From: CAZEPT01 sp964514225
GTDB taxonomy: Bacteria > Patescibacteriota > Minisyncoccia > Phycocordibacterales > UBA9973
Direction of reading: 5' to 3'
Assembly: GCA_964514225.1 (NCBI GenBank)
Contig: CAZEPT010000021.1
Span: 1 to 11,843 of the forward strand
DNA length: 11,843 nucleotides
Of this stretch, positions 6,869 to 11,843 are shown piece after piece. The position numbers and the translations under genes were made by a program. Under the pieces are notes generated by a model. The model did no database searches and was not told the DNA's origin. It saw nothing but the letters and a program-made list of their open reading frames with translations. Every line of letters begins with the position of its first letter. Position 1 is the stretch's first letter.

Positions 6869-7333
6869 ATGCAATTTTTATCTATTTTCCACAATAGTTT
6901 TCTCAACCCAATAACACTACTCTGTATTGTAGTTTCTTTATTTCTGTTGCAGGTTTTTACGCAATATTCAAGTTATGGAAAAACAGGAAAGTTTTTTCAT
7001 AATTACCCAGCAAATACGTTTTTATTTTTTGCTCCAATATATGAAGAAGTTCTCTTTCGAGGCATTATATTTAGTGGGCTGCTCACCGTGTATTCAGTTG
7101 GTATTTCAGTTTTAATTTCCTCTGCACTTTTTGGAGTTTGGCACATAAGAAGTATTTACTTTATGAGCAAAAGAAAAACACTCGCCCAAATGTTCTATGC
7201 TGGAATTATTATTGGTCCAATCTTTGCCTATCTCACTTTTTTGACAGGTGATATCTGGCTGGCTGTTATTCTGCACTATATAAATAATATACTTGCTCCG
7301 TTAATTCAAGAGAAAAATAAAGTAGAGTTGTAA
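6869..7333 (+). CDS. CPBP-family intramembrane metalloprotease homologue
   Basis: A 154-residue, strongly hydrophobic protein with the three conserved motifs of the CPBP (CAAX protease and bacteriocin-processing, formerly Abi) family: Glu59-Glu60-x3-Arg64, Phe88-x3-His92, and His136-x3-Asn140. These residues form the membrane-embedded active site in the type II CAAX prenyl endopeptidase Rce1 and its relatives. At least four membrane segments are visible (about 14-32, 50-75, 76-96, 108-125), with a further one near 128-144. It is shorter than typical members (200-300 residues), keeping little beyond the catalytic core. The ATG follows the ileS stop after one base (TAA-T-ATG), so it is probably read from the T-box controlled transcript. 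Its substrate is unknown; bacterial members are linked to protein processing, bacteriocin immunity and signalling. Confidence 0.85.
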   Translation: MQFLSIFHNSFLNPITLLCIVVSLFLLQVFTQYSSYGKTGKFFHNYPANTFLFFAPIYEEVLFRGIIFSGLLTVYSVGISVLISSALFGVWHIRSIYFMSKRKTLAQMFYAGIIIGPIFAYLTFLTGDIWLAVILHYINNILAPLIQEKNKVEL

Positions 7334-7334
7334 T

Positions 7335-7958
7335 ATGGATAAGAAAGTAATCCTCTTTGATTTCGACGGAGTACTCGCCCATACACTTGAGCATGCTTTT
7401 GAAATTCACAAAACATGGAACCCTCTCTTTTTGTGGGAGGAATTCCAAAAAATGGGCGAAGGAAATTTTCATGACGAGTATAGAAAAAAGATGGCATTGG
7501 GGGGTCATGTAAATCCTGAAAATTATCCAGAAGAGTATCGTAAGAAACTTGCTCAAATGAATTTAGAGAGTGAACTCGCTGAACTAGTAACTGATCTTTC
7601 TTTAGTCTATACGCTCTATATTGTTTCCTCAACAAAGACATCTTACATTCAAGATTTTCTGGAAAGAGAAAAAGTACTCACTCATTTTACTGATGTCCTC
7701 GGTGCTGATGTTCACGAAAGCAAGGTGGTTAAGATCAAAAGCATTCTAGAAAGAGAAGCCGTCACTCCTAGTCAGTGTCTGTTCATTACTGATACAACAG
7801 GGGACATTCATGAGGCGCGCGAGTGCGAAGTACCGGCTGTATGTGTTTCTTGGGGTCTCCACTCAAGAGAAAGGCTAGAAAAGAAGAATCCCTTTGCTGT
7901 AGTTGATACACCAGGTGAACTTCAAGCTACTATTGGTAATTTTTTTGCTAAAATATAG
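7335..7958 (+). CDS. HAD-superfamily hydrolase (phosphatase-like)
   Basis: A 207-residue haloacid-dehalogenase-superfamily protein of the phosphoglycolate-phosphatase/beta-phosphoglucomutase type. Motif I is Asp9-x-Asp11 in FDFDGVLAHT, where Asp9 is the nucleophile and Asp11 the acid/base. Motif II is the Ser-Ser-Thr at 98-100. The motif III lysine is Lys130 or Lys133. Motif IV is Asp153-x3-Asp157 in ITDTTGDI, binding Mg2+. A helical cap lies between motifs I and II (about 17-85). The C-terminal VCVSWGLHS at 169-177 is typical of Gph-like enzymes. The substrate cannot be inferred. The ATG follows the previous stop after one base, and the stop is two bases before the Maf-like gene, indicating one operon. 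Confidence 0.88.
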   Translation: MDKKVILFDFDGVLAHTLEHAFEIHKTWNPLFLWEEFQKMGEGNFHDEYRKKMALGGHVNPENYPEEYRKKLAQMNLESELAELVTDLSLVYTLYIVSSTKTSYIQDFLEREKVLTHFTDVLGADVHESKVVKIKSILEREAVTPSQCLFITDTTGDIHEARECEVPAVCVSWGLHSRERLEKKNPFAVVDTPGELQATIGNFFAKI

Positions 7959-7960
7959 AC

Positions 7961-8521
7961 ATGAAAATTATCTTCGGTTCAACATCACCACACAGAAGAA
8001 AAGTCCTAGAAGAATCATCTTTTGATTTTGAAGTTATTACTGAGCCAATTGATGAAAAAGCAATTCGTTCAAATTCTATCGAAGAACTACCTCAAATTTT
8101 AGCCCGCGCAAAAATGGATGCACTACGAACTAAGATTACCAACCAACCTCATATTGTAGTTACTGCGGATCAAGTAGCGCGCTGTAATGGAATCCTTTTT
8201 GAAAAGCCGGAAAGCGAAGAAGAATTTAGAGAGAGGATTCCTTTATTTCAAAAGTACGGAGTGGATTTAATTTCTGCTTTATGTGTTTTTAATCCAAAAA
8301 ATCAAAAAGAAGTAACAGATTATGAAATTTGTCATGTCTCTTTTGGTCCGATTTCTGAAGAGCATATTACGGAAGCATTGGCAGCAGGAGATTGGAAAAC
8401 ATGTTGTGCATTTAATGATACTTTGAGAGATTTATGTGCAAATCATATGTCACACGATACAGATTCTTTAAAAGGCATGCCACTTGGATTATTGGCATCA
8501 CTTATTGAGAAAGTTTCTTAA
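7961..8521 (+). CDS. Maf-like nucleoside triphosphate pyrophosphatase
   Basis: 186 residues. The N-terminus FGSTSPHRRKVLEE (5-18) matches the Maf phosphate-binding motif (S-x-S-P-x-R-R-x-x-L), with Ser7, Ser9, Arg12 and Arg13. The central TADQVARCNG (68-77) contains the catalytic Asp70 followed by Gln, and Glu81-Lys82-Pro83 matches the conserved KP. The GMPLGLLASLI end (172-182) matches the usual C-terminal GLP..LL. Maf proteins hydrolyse non-canonical or modified nucleoside triphosphates to monophosphates. An Asp-Gln here is reminiscent of the YceF (m7GTP) subgroup, not the Asp-Thr of the dTTP/UTP subgroup, but the family is divergent here and this is only suggestive. It is the last gene of the close-packed series after ileS, and no clear terminator follows it. 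Confidence 0.8.
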   Translation: MKIIFGSTSPHRRKVLEESSFDFEVITEPIDEKAIRSNSIEELPQILARAKMDALRTKITNQPHIVVTADQVARCNGILFEKPESEEEFRERIPLFQKYGVDLISALCVFNPKNQKEVTDYEICHVSFGPISEEHITEALAAGDWKTCCAFNDTLRDLCANHMSHDTDSLKGMPLGLLASLIEKVS

Positions 8522-8532
8522 TTATTAAGAAG

Positions 8533-8541
8533 TGATACAAT
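8533..8541 (+). promoter_or_regulatory. extended -10 promoter, possibly leaderless transcript
   Basis: TGATACAAT matches an extended -10 (TGn plus TACAAT). The next ATG begins only six bases after the -10 box, so the predicted transcription start coincides with the start codon. No convincing -35 is present (TTTCTT at 8514-8519 is the nearest candidate, with a 16-bp spacer). Confidence 0.45.
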
Positions 8542-8547
8542 AAACGT

Positions 8548-8994
8548 ATGAAAAAAATCATTTTTTGGATCGTAGTTATTGGGCTAATCTACTACTTCAG
8601 GCATCAGATTTGGGACTCAGCTATATTTAAACCGATTCGTGAGAATGAACTCATGAGTAAAACATTTAATAAAGTGAAAGAGAGTGTTGGGGACACTCTC
8701 GACGAACAAAAAGTCGCTGATGAGGTTAAGACCTGGGTTTTGAAAGACGGGATTAAACTACCAAAAGATTGGACACTTGCGCAACGAACTATAGGTACTC
8801 AAAATGTGACTGTCGTGATTCCACCAAATCCAAATGGTCCGAATGATTATATCGCGCTTGCGGTCAAAAATGACAATACGGTAAATCTTCCAGCTCAGCA
8901 TATCTGTAAACAAGCTGAAACGACTTCAACTTGTTTGGTTGGTGACAACTACGAAACACTGAAAGTTTTTTCAGTCATGACATTTGGAAAATAA
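8548..8994 (+). CDS. membrane-anchored protein of unknown function
   Basis: 148 residues, not recognised. The N-terminus has two lysines followed by a hydrophobic stretch at about 4-17, consistent with a signal anchor or uncleaved signal peptide; the remainder would lie outside the membrane. Residues 33-65 are predicted helical and charged. From about 70 on the sequence looks beta-rich, with a Pro-Pro-Asn-Pro-Asn-Gly-Pro-Asn turn at 92-99 and two cysteines (120 and 129) close enough for a disulphide. The gene appears to be transcribed alone: a -10 element abuts its ATG and a strong terminator follows. Confidence 0.75.
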   Translation: MKKIIFWIVVIGLIYYFRHQIWDSAIFKPIRENELMSKTFNKVKESVGDTLDEQKVADEVKTWVLKDGIKLPKDWTLAQRTIGTQNVTVVIPPNPNGPNDYIALAVKNDNTVNLPAQHICKQAETTSTCLVGDNYETLKVFSVMTFGK

Positions 8995-9026
8995 GAATCT
9001 AGCTAAGTAGGGCAGTAATAAATAGA

Positions 9027-9053
9027 AAAACCGCGGACAAAGTCCGCGGTTTT
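9027..9053 (+). terminator. intrinsic terminator
   Basis: A 12-bp perfect stem (9027-9038 with 9042-9053, arm AAAACCGCGGAC) with an AAA loop. The 3' arm ends in TTTT and the 5' arm begins in a run of A, so it could work in both directions. It ends the gene at 8548-8994. Confidence 0.88.
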
Positions 9054-9063
9054 ATCGTGTTTC

Positions 9064-9094
9064 ATTAGTAATTAGATATTAGAAATTAGTAATT
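9064..9094 (+). repeat. four tandem ATTAGNN heptads
   Basis: ATTAG occurs at 9064, 9071, 9078 and 9085, an exact 7-bp period, ending in ATT. The first and last ten bases (ATTAGTAATT) are identical and 21 bp apart. It lies between the preceding terminator and the probable secE promoter; a UP-element-like or protein-binding role is possible but unproven. Confidence 0.7.
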
Positions 9095-9103
9095 TTCCCT
9101 CTC

Positions 9104-9132
9104 TTGCTTTCCCCCTCATTTCTTGGTATCCT
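9104..9132 (+). promoter_or_regulatory. probable promoter of the secE-nusG unit
   Basis: TTGCTT (9104-9109), a 17-bp spacer and TATCCT (9127-9132) resemble a sigma-70 promoter but match the consensus only partly. They are embedded in a C/T-rich stretch. The predicted start near 9139 is just before the hairpin at 9141-9156. Confidence 0.4.
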
Positions 9133-9140
9133 GTATTTAT

Positions 9141-9159
9141 AAGCCCCGAAGGGCTTTTT
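9141..9159 (+). terminator. short terminator-like hairpin before secE
   Basis: AAGCCC (9141-9146) pairs with GGGCTT (9151-9156) around a CGAA loop and is followed by more T (to 9159). It is 25 bases before the secE ATG. It may be a second terminator for upstream transcripts, or a 5'-end hairpin of the secE mRNA if the promoter at 9104-9132 is used. Confidence 0.5.
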
Positions 9160-9183
9160 AAATTGGAAATAAACGAGTTATAT

Positions 9184-9357
9184 ATGAGCTACCTAAAAGA
9201 AACAAAAGAAGAATTAAAAAAAGTGAGTTGGCCGAGTAGAGATACAGTTATGATGGTGACTTTAGCCGTGATCCTTATTTCAGTTATTGTTGGATACTTC
9301 CTCGGACTCTTCGATGCGCTTTTTGCAAAAGGTCTCTTAAAACTTCTCAACAAATAA
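9184..9357 (+). CDS. secE: preprotein translocase subunit SecE
   Basis: 57 residues when started at ATG 9184; the frame also has a TTG at 9163, but the ATG gives the standard SecE N-terminus. The conserved amphipathic helix and loop are at about 4-20 (KETKEELKKVSWPSRDTV, with Trp16-Pro17), followed by a single membrane segment at about 22-44. SecE clamps the SecY channel in the inner membrane. This is the minimal one-TM form. The gene is followed by nusG after four bases, the classical bacterial secE-nusG-rplK order. Confidence 0.93.
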   Translation: MSYLKETKEELKKVSWPSRDTVMMVTLAVILISVIVGYFLGLFDALFAKGLLKLLNK

Positions 9358-9361
9358 GCCT

Positions 9362-9910
9362 ATGTCAAAACAAGAAATACAAGGACAGCGTAATTGGTAC
9401 GCAATCCACACGTACGCGGGATACGAAAATGCCGTACTTCGAAATCTTCGTCAGCGTATCGAATCTCTCGGTATGCAAGACAAGATTTTCAATGTGCTTG
9501 TTCCGACTGAAAAGAAAATCAAAGTCAAAGGAACCAAGCGTGTTGAAGTTGAAGAAAAATTATACCCTGGGTATATTATCGTGGATATGATTGTGACTGA
9601 CGACTCATGGTACGTTGTCCGAAACACTCCTCGTGTAACTGGATTCGTTGGAGCAGGAGTCAATCCGGTTCCACTCAACAAACAAGAAGTCGATGCACTT
9701 TTGGGAATGATGAATAAAGAGACGAAAGCAAGACATACGATCGACCTTATCAAAGGTGATATCGTCAAGATTAACGATGGACCATTCAAAGACCTCGAAG
9801 GGAATGTTGATACAGTTGATCATGAAAGAGGGAAGATCCGCGTTTTGGTGTCTCTCTTTGGCCGAGAAACTCCAGTTGAGCTCGATTTCCTCCAAATTAA
9901 GAAGGTCTAG
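9362..9910 (+). CDS. nusG: transcription termination/antitermination factor NusG
   Basis: 182 residues, full length. The NGN domain (about 10-120) begins with NWYAIHTYAGYENAV and contains the LYPGYIIVDM strand at 67-76 and the TGFVG segment at 93-97, which contact RNA polymerase. The C-terminal KOW domain (about 130-182) has GDIVKINDGPFKDLEG at 132-147, the part that binds Rho or ribosomal protein uS10. NusG travels with RNA polymerase, suppresses pausing and links transcription to translation. It sits between secE and rplK as in most bacteria. Confidence 0.97.
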   Translation: MSKQEIQGQRNWYAIHTYAGYENAVLRNLRQRIESLGMQDKIFNVLVPTEKKIKVKGTKRVEVEEKLYPGYIIVDMIVTDDSWYVVRNTPRVTGFVGAGVNPVPLNKQEVDALLGMMNKETKARHTIDLIKGDIVKINDGPFKDLEGNVDTVDHERGKIRVLVSLFGRETPVELDFLQIKKV

Positions 9911-9951
9911 ATTTATCCTCAAATATAGTGTATAGTATGTTCGTTACGCTA

Positions 9952-9980
9952 TTGCTTCAATAATACTAACTATTTAATAA
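9952..9980 (+). promoter_or_regulatory. possible promoter of rplK
   Basis: TTGCTT (9952-9957), a 17-bp spacer and TAATAA (9975-9980) would start transcription near 9987, next to the ATG at 9989. TATAGT at 9931-9936 is an alternative -10. Both are weak matches; rplK may simply be read through from nusG, since no terminator is seen in the 78-base gap. Confidence 0.3.
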
Positions 9981-9988
9981 ACAATTTT

Positions 9989-10420
9989 ATGGCAGCAAAA
10001 AAAATACTCAAAAATATAAAACTCAAAGCTCCAGCGCAAAAAGCGACTCCAGCTCCACCACTCGGTCCGGCACTCGGACAAGCCGGCGTTAACATCGCTG
10101 ATTTCGTTCAGAAGTTTAACGCAGCAACTCAAGGATTTACTCCAGGGGAAACTGTCGGTGTTAAGATTCGCGTGTTTGAAGATCGAACATACGAATTTGA
10201 TATCAAAACTCCTCCAGTCGTTGATATGCTTGCAAAAGCTGCAGGTGTTGAAAAAGGCTCAGGGAAACCTCACCTCCGAAATGCAGGGAAGATCACTAAA
10301 GCTCAGCTCAAAGAAATCGCAGAGCGAAAGATGCCAGACTTGAACGCAAACGACATCGAAGGCGCAATGAAGATTGTCGCAGGATCTGCTCGTTCAGCAG
10401 GATTCACAATCGTAGATTAA
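9989..10420 (+). CDS. rplK: 50S ribosomal protein L11 (uL11)
   Basis: 143 residues, the usual size. The proline-rich N-terminal domain contains the conserved KATPAPPLGPALGQAGVNI stretch at about 18-36, which lies at the GTPase-associated centre and binds elongation factors. The C-terminal domain (about 75-143) binds 23S rRNA helices 43-44 and ends with the conserved IVAGSARSAGF segment. It is the last gene of the secE-nusG-rplK block. The normal partner rplA (uL1) does not follow; instead there is a strong terminator. Confidence 0.97.
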   Translation: MAAKKILKNIKLKAPAQKATPAPPLGPALGQAGVNIADFVQKFNAATQGFTPGETVGVKIRVFEDRTYEFDIKTPPVVDMLAKAAGVEKGSGKPHLRNAGKITKAQLKEIAERKMPDLNANDIEGAMKIVAGSARSAGFTIVD

Positions 10421-10437
10421 CCTTAAGATCAGAGTAT

Positions 10438-10490
10438 AACAAAAACAAAAAGGGTGGCATGCGTAGCATGCCACCCTTTTTGTTTTTGTT
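10438..10490 (+). terminator. very strong terminator after rplK
   Basis: A perfect 25-bp inverted repeat (10438-10462 with 10466-10490) around a GTA loop. The GC-rich core GGGTGGCATGC is followed on the 3' arm by TTTTTGTTTTTGTT, and the 5' arm is A-rich, so it could terminate both strands. It cleanly separates rplK from the next gene. Confidence 0.93.
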
Positions 10491-10517
10491 GACATATTAT
10501 ATAAATAATGGTATTTT
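10489..10517 (+). promoter_or_regulatory. promoter of the XRE-type regulator gene
   Basis: A perfect -35 TTGACA (10489-10494) overlaps the tail of the rplK terminator. A 17-bp spacer leads to TATTTT (10512-10517), with TGG just before it giving an extended -10. The predicted start near 10524 leaves a leader of about 13 nt before the ATG at 10537. Confidence 0.65.
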
Positions 10518-10536
10518 TCTATTAAAATAATAAAGT

Positions 10537-10851
10537 ATGAGAAAAGACATAAAACATATAGGGGATGTATTAAAAATACTTAGAAATTCTCTGGACGAGT
10601 CTCAACTTGTGTTTGCTCCTCGTGTGAAGCATACACAAACACATTTATCATTGATTGAAAATGGACTTCGAAAACCAACGGATGAGTTATTACAGGATAT
10701 AAGTAATATATTCTCTGTACCGTATACAACTTTGAAGCTCGCTCAATTTAGGTTTGGTTTCAATGGGGAACTTGACTCAGAAGATGTAAAAAAAATTTTT
10801 CAAATAATTGATTCTAATTTAAAAAAGTTTCTCCCGAGTGTAACCTCTTGA
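10537..10851 (+). CDS. XRE-family helix-turn-helix protein
   Basis: 104 residues. Residues 8-66 fit the five-helix HTH_3 (Cro/C1) fold: helix 1 IGDVLKILRNSL, then a variant helix 2 region (about 21-30), and a recognition helix with TQTHLSLIENGLRKPT at 33-48 matching the usual S.I..iE.G.r.P pattern. The C-terminal 35 residues are a short charged tail with no effector domain. It is probably a DNA-binding transcription regulator. It is transcribed alone, between its own promoter and terminator. Targets are unknown; nearby candidates are its own promoter or that of tuf. Confidence 0.85.
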   Translation: MRKDIKHIGDVLKILRNSLDESQLVFAPRVKHTQTHLSLIENGLRKPTDELLQDISNIFSVPYTTLKLAQFRFGFNGELDSEDVKKIFQIIDSNLKKFLPSVTS

Positions 10852-10869
10852 TCGGAGTAATCCATTACT

Positions 10870-10904
10870 AATACCCCCAGACACATAAACGTCTAGGGGT
10901 ATTT
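10870..10904 (+). terminator. intrinsic terminator after the XRE gene
   Basis: AATACCCC (10870-10877) and AGAC (10879-10882) pair with GTCT (10891-10894) and GGGGTATT (10896-10903), with one C-A mismatch and an eight-base loop. A short T-rich tail follows. Confidence 0.75.
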
Positions 10905-10911
10905 ATTATAT

Positions 10912-10940
10912 TTGACACTTAAAGCTATATTTGCTATACT
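10912..10940 (+). promoter_or_regulatory. strong promoter upstream of tuf
   Basis: Perfect -35 TTGACA (10912-10917), a 17-bp spacer and -10 TATACT (10935-10940) preceded by TGC, an extended -10. This is the best promoter in the window, as expected for a gene as highly expressed as tuf. The predicted start is near 10947, about 210 bases before the start codon. Confidence 0.85.
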
Positions 10941-10946
10941 CTTTTT

Positions 10947-11158
10947 GAAGTTTTAGGTGTGTCGAAACGCTTAAAACGCCCTGTTCTTTGAGCTTTTTCT
11001 ATTGGATAAGCGCAAGGACAGGCCGTACAATTTTGTGCGGTTTTTGTTTTGACCCAAAAGAGACGTATTTCTCGTACAGCCTCTCTTGAATCAAAACTAT
11101 TTATAAGGTATTAGATTAAATCCTAAGCCCTCACGGGCCGGATACATATAACATATAT
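10947..11158 (+). ncRNA. structured tuf leader, or a small RNA followed by tuf
   Basis: The predicted transcript folds readily. Hairpin 1 (10950-10960 with 10967-10977, loop GUCGAA) has 11 bp and begins about three bases after the predicted start. Hairpin 2 pairs CCUGUUC (10980-10986) with GGACAGG (11016-11022) and can hold an inner GCUU/AAGC stem. Hairpin 3 (11023-11030 with 11033-11040) is followed by TTTTTGTTTT and looks like an intrinsic terminator. Hairpin 4 (AUCC 11120-11123 with GGAU 11140-11143, inner GCCC 11127-11130 with GGGC 11135-11138) is 16 bases before the tuf ATG. The first three could form a stand-alone RNA of about 100 nt or an attenuator. A second, weaker promoter may be TTGAAT (11086-11091) with TATTAG (11109-11114). 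I do not match it to a known RNA family. Confidence 0.5.
11023..11050 (+). terminator. terminator-like hairpin inside the tuf leader
   Basis: CCGUACAA (11023-11030) pairs with UUGUGCGG (11033-11040), including one G-U pair, followed by five T, G and four T. It lies about 75 nt after the predicted transcription start and 118 nt before tuf. Because tuf must be expressed, it is either conditional, partially bypassed, or the end of a separate small RNA. Confidence 0.6.
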
Positions 11159-11843
11159 ATGGCAGATTTTGATCGCTCAAAGCCTCACGTAAACGTGGGA
11201 ACAATTGGTCACGTTGACCACGGTAAGACTACTCTTACTGCAGCAATCCTTAATGTCCTCGCACGTAATGGTGCAGGATACAGTGCAAAATTGAAAGGTG
11301 TTGATGCTATTGACTCAGCTCCTGAAGAAAAAGCTCGTGGTATTACCATCGCGCTTTCTCACAATGAGTATGAAACTCCAACTCGTCACTACGCACACAT
11401 TGATGCTCCAGGTCACGCTGACTACATCAAAAACATGATTACTGGTGCAGCGCAAATGGACGGTGCAATTATCGTAGTTGCTGCAACAGATGGTGCTATG
11501 CCACAAACAAGAGAGCATATTCTTCTTGCAAAGCAAGTTGGTGTTCCAAAGATTATCGTGTTTCTTAACAAGTGCGATATGGTTGATGATCAAGACATGA
11601 TCGACCTCGTTGAAGAAGAAATTCGTGAAATCCTTGAAAAAAATGGATTTGACCGAGATTGTCCAGTAATTAAAGGATCAGGACTTAAGGCACTTGAATC
11701 TGCTGACAATAGTGATCCATGGGCACAAAAAGTTCTTGACCTCGCAAATGCACTTGATACATACATTCCAGTTCCAATTCGTGATACTGAAAAACCTTTC
11801 CTTATGCCTATCGAAGATATCTTTTCTATCGAAGGACGTGGAA
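11159..11843 (+). CDS. tuf: elongation factor Tu, N-terminal part
   Basis: The first 228 codons of EF-Tu; the gene runs off the right edge. EF-Tu brings aminoacyl-tRNA to the ribosome as a GTP complex. The GTPase domain is complete: G1 GHVDHGKT at 17-24, switch I EEKARGIT at 56-63 with the Mg2+-binding Thr63, G3 at 82-86, catalytic His86, and G4 NKCD at 137-140. The GSGLKALE segment matches the usual GSALKAL. Domain 2 begins with PFLMPIEDIFSIEGRG at the very end. G3 is DAPGH, with Ala83 in place of the usual Cys, and residues 65-66 are Ala-Leu where most bacteria have Asn-Thr. The start is ATG 11159, since it gives the standard N-terminus; no Shine-Dalgarno sequence precedes it. Confidence 0.97.
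   Translation, partial: MADFDRSKPHVNVGTIGHVDHGKTTLTAAILNVLARNGAGYSAKLKGVDAIDSAPEEKARGITIALSHNEYETPTRHYAHIDAPGHADYIKNMITGAAQMDGAIIVVAATDGAMPQTREHILLAKQVGVPKIIVFLNKCDMVDDQDMIDLVEEEIREILEKNGFDRDCPVIKGSGLKALESADNSDPWAQKVLDLANALDTYIPVPIRDTEKPFLMPIEDIFSIEGRG

Larger units (their letters stand above)
10852..11158 (+). other. gene-free stretch between the XRE gene and tuf
   Basis: No protein or tRNA gene is visible in these 307 bases. They hold, in order, the terminator of the XRE gene, a strong promoter, a terminator-like hairpin within a structured leader, and a final hairpin just before the tuf start codon. These are described separately. Confidence 0.7.

Noticed and set aside
9163..9183. TTG start adding seven residues to SecE
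   Set aside because: The ATG at 9184 gives the typical SecE N-terminus, and the TTG lies three bases after the preceding hairpin tail.
1067..10851. Recoded UGA (glycine) as in Absconditabacteria/Gracilibacteria
   Set aside because: dut and the XRE gene end at TGA at the expected protein length, and no conserved gene has an in-frame TGA.
10947..11158. tRNA gene upstream of tuf
   Set aside because: tRNA genes are common next to tuf, but no T-arm GGTTCGA-type sequence or cloverleaf with an acceptor stem could be found here.
1..11843. CRISPR arrays, insertion sequences or phage genes
   Set aside because: No regularly spaced long repeats, transposase, integrase or terminal inverted repeats were seen. 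The inverted repeats present are terminators.

Overview
The window looks like a compact, AT-rich genome of the Candidate Phyla Radiation (Patescibacteria), most likely a Parcubacteria-type lineage. The evidence is indirect. Genes are short and tightly packed, start codons lack Shine-Dalgarno sequences, SecE is minimal, uL11 (rplK) is not followed by uL1 (rplA), and both aminoacyl-tRNA synthetases have unusual motifs. UGA is used as a normal stop (dut, the xre gene), so this is not a UGA-recoding lineage such as Absconditabacteria or Gracilibacteria. All recognised genes lie on the + strand.

Layout. (1) 1-2783 is one run of genes: the tail of a probable thymidylate kinase, a Nudix hydrolase, dUTPase (dut) and arginyl-tRNA synthetase (argS, best start GTG at 1092), ended by a weak terminator. 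(2) 2815-3181 is a small independent unit: two overlapping promoters, a 69-codon ORF of unknown function and a perfect 28-bp palindrome acting as terminator. (3) 3196-8521 is the ileS unit. It has an extended -10 promoter, a T-box riboswitch with an intrinsic terminator, and a large isoleucyl-tRNA synthetase carrying a complete histidine-phosphatase domain inside its catalytic core. A CPBP-family membrane protease homologue, a HAD phosphatase and a Maf-like nucleotide pyrophosphatase follow almost without gaps. (4) 8536-9053 holds a membrane-anchored protein of unknown function behind a possibly leaderless promoter, with a strong terminator. (5) 9104-10490 is the secE-nusG-rplK block, with a very strong terminator after rplK. 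(6) 10489-10904 is a single small XRE-type regulator gene with its own promoter and terminator, in the place where rplA usually sits. (7) 10912-11843 has a strong promoter, a structured leader of about 210 nt containing a terminator-like hairpin, and the first 228 codons of tuf (EF-Tu).

Functionally the region is translation and transcription housekeeping (ArgRS, IleRS, EF-Tu, uL11, NusG, SecE) mixed with nucleotide-pool enzymes (dUTPase, Nudix, Maf, HAD, possible dTMP kinase). The most notable locus is ileS. The riboswitch appears to have a minimal Stem I whose hairpin loop displays an AUC isoleucine codon, coupled to a transcription terminator. The enzyme it controls has the swapped active-site signature GIHH in place of HIGH, plus the inserted phosphatase domain with all its catalytic residues.
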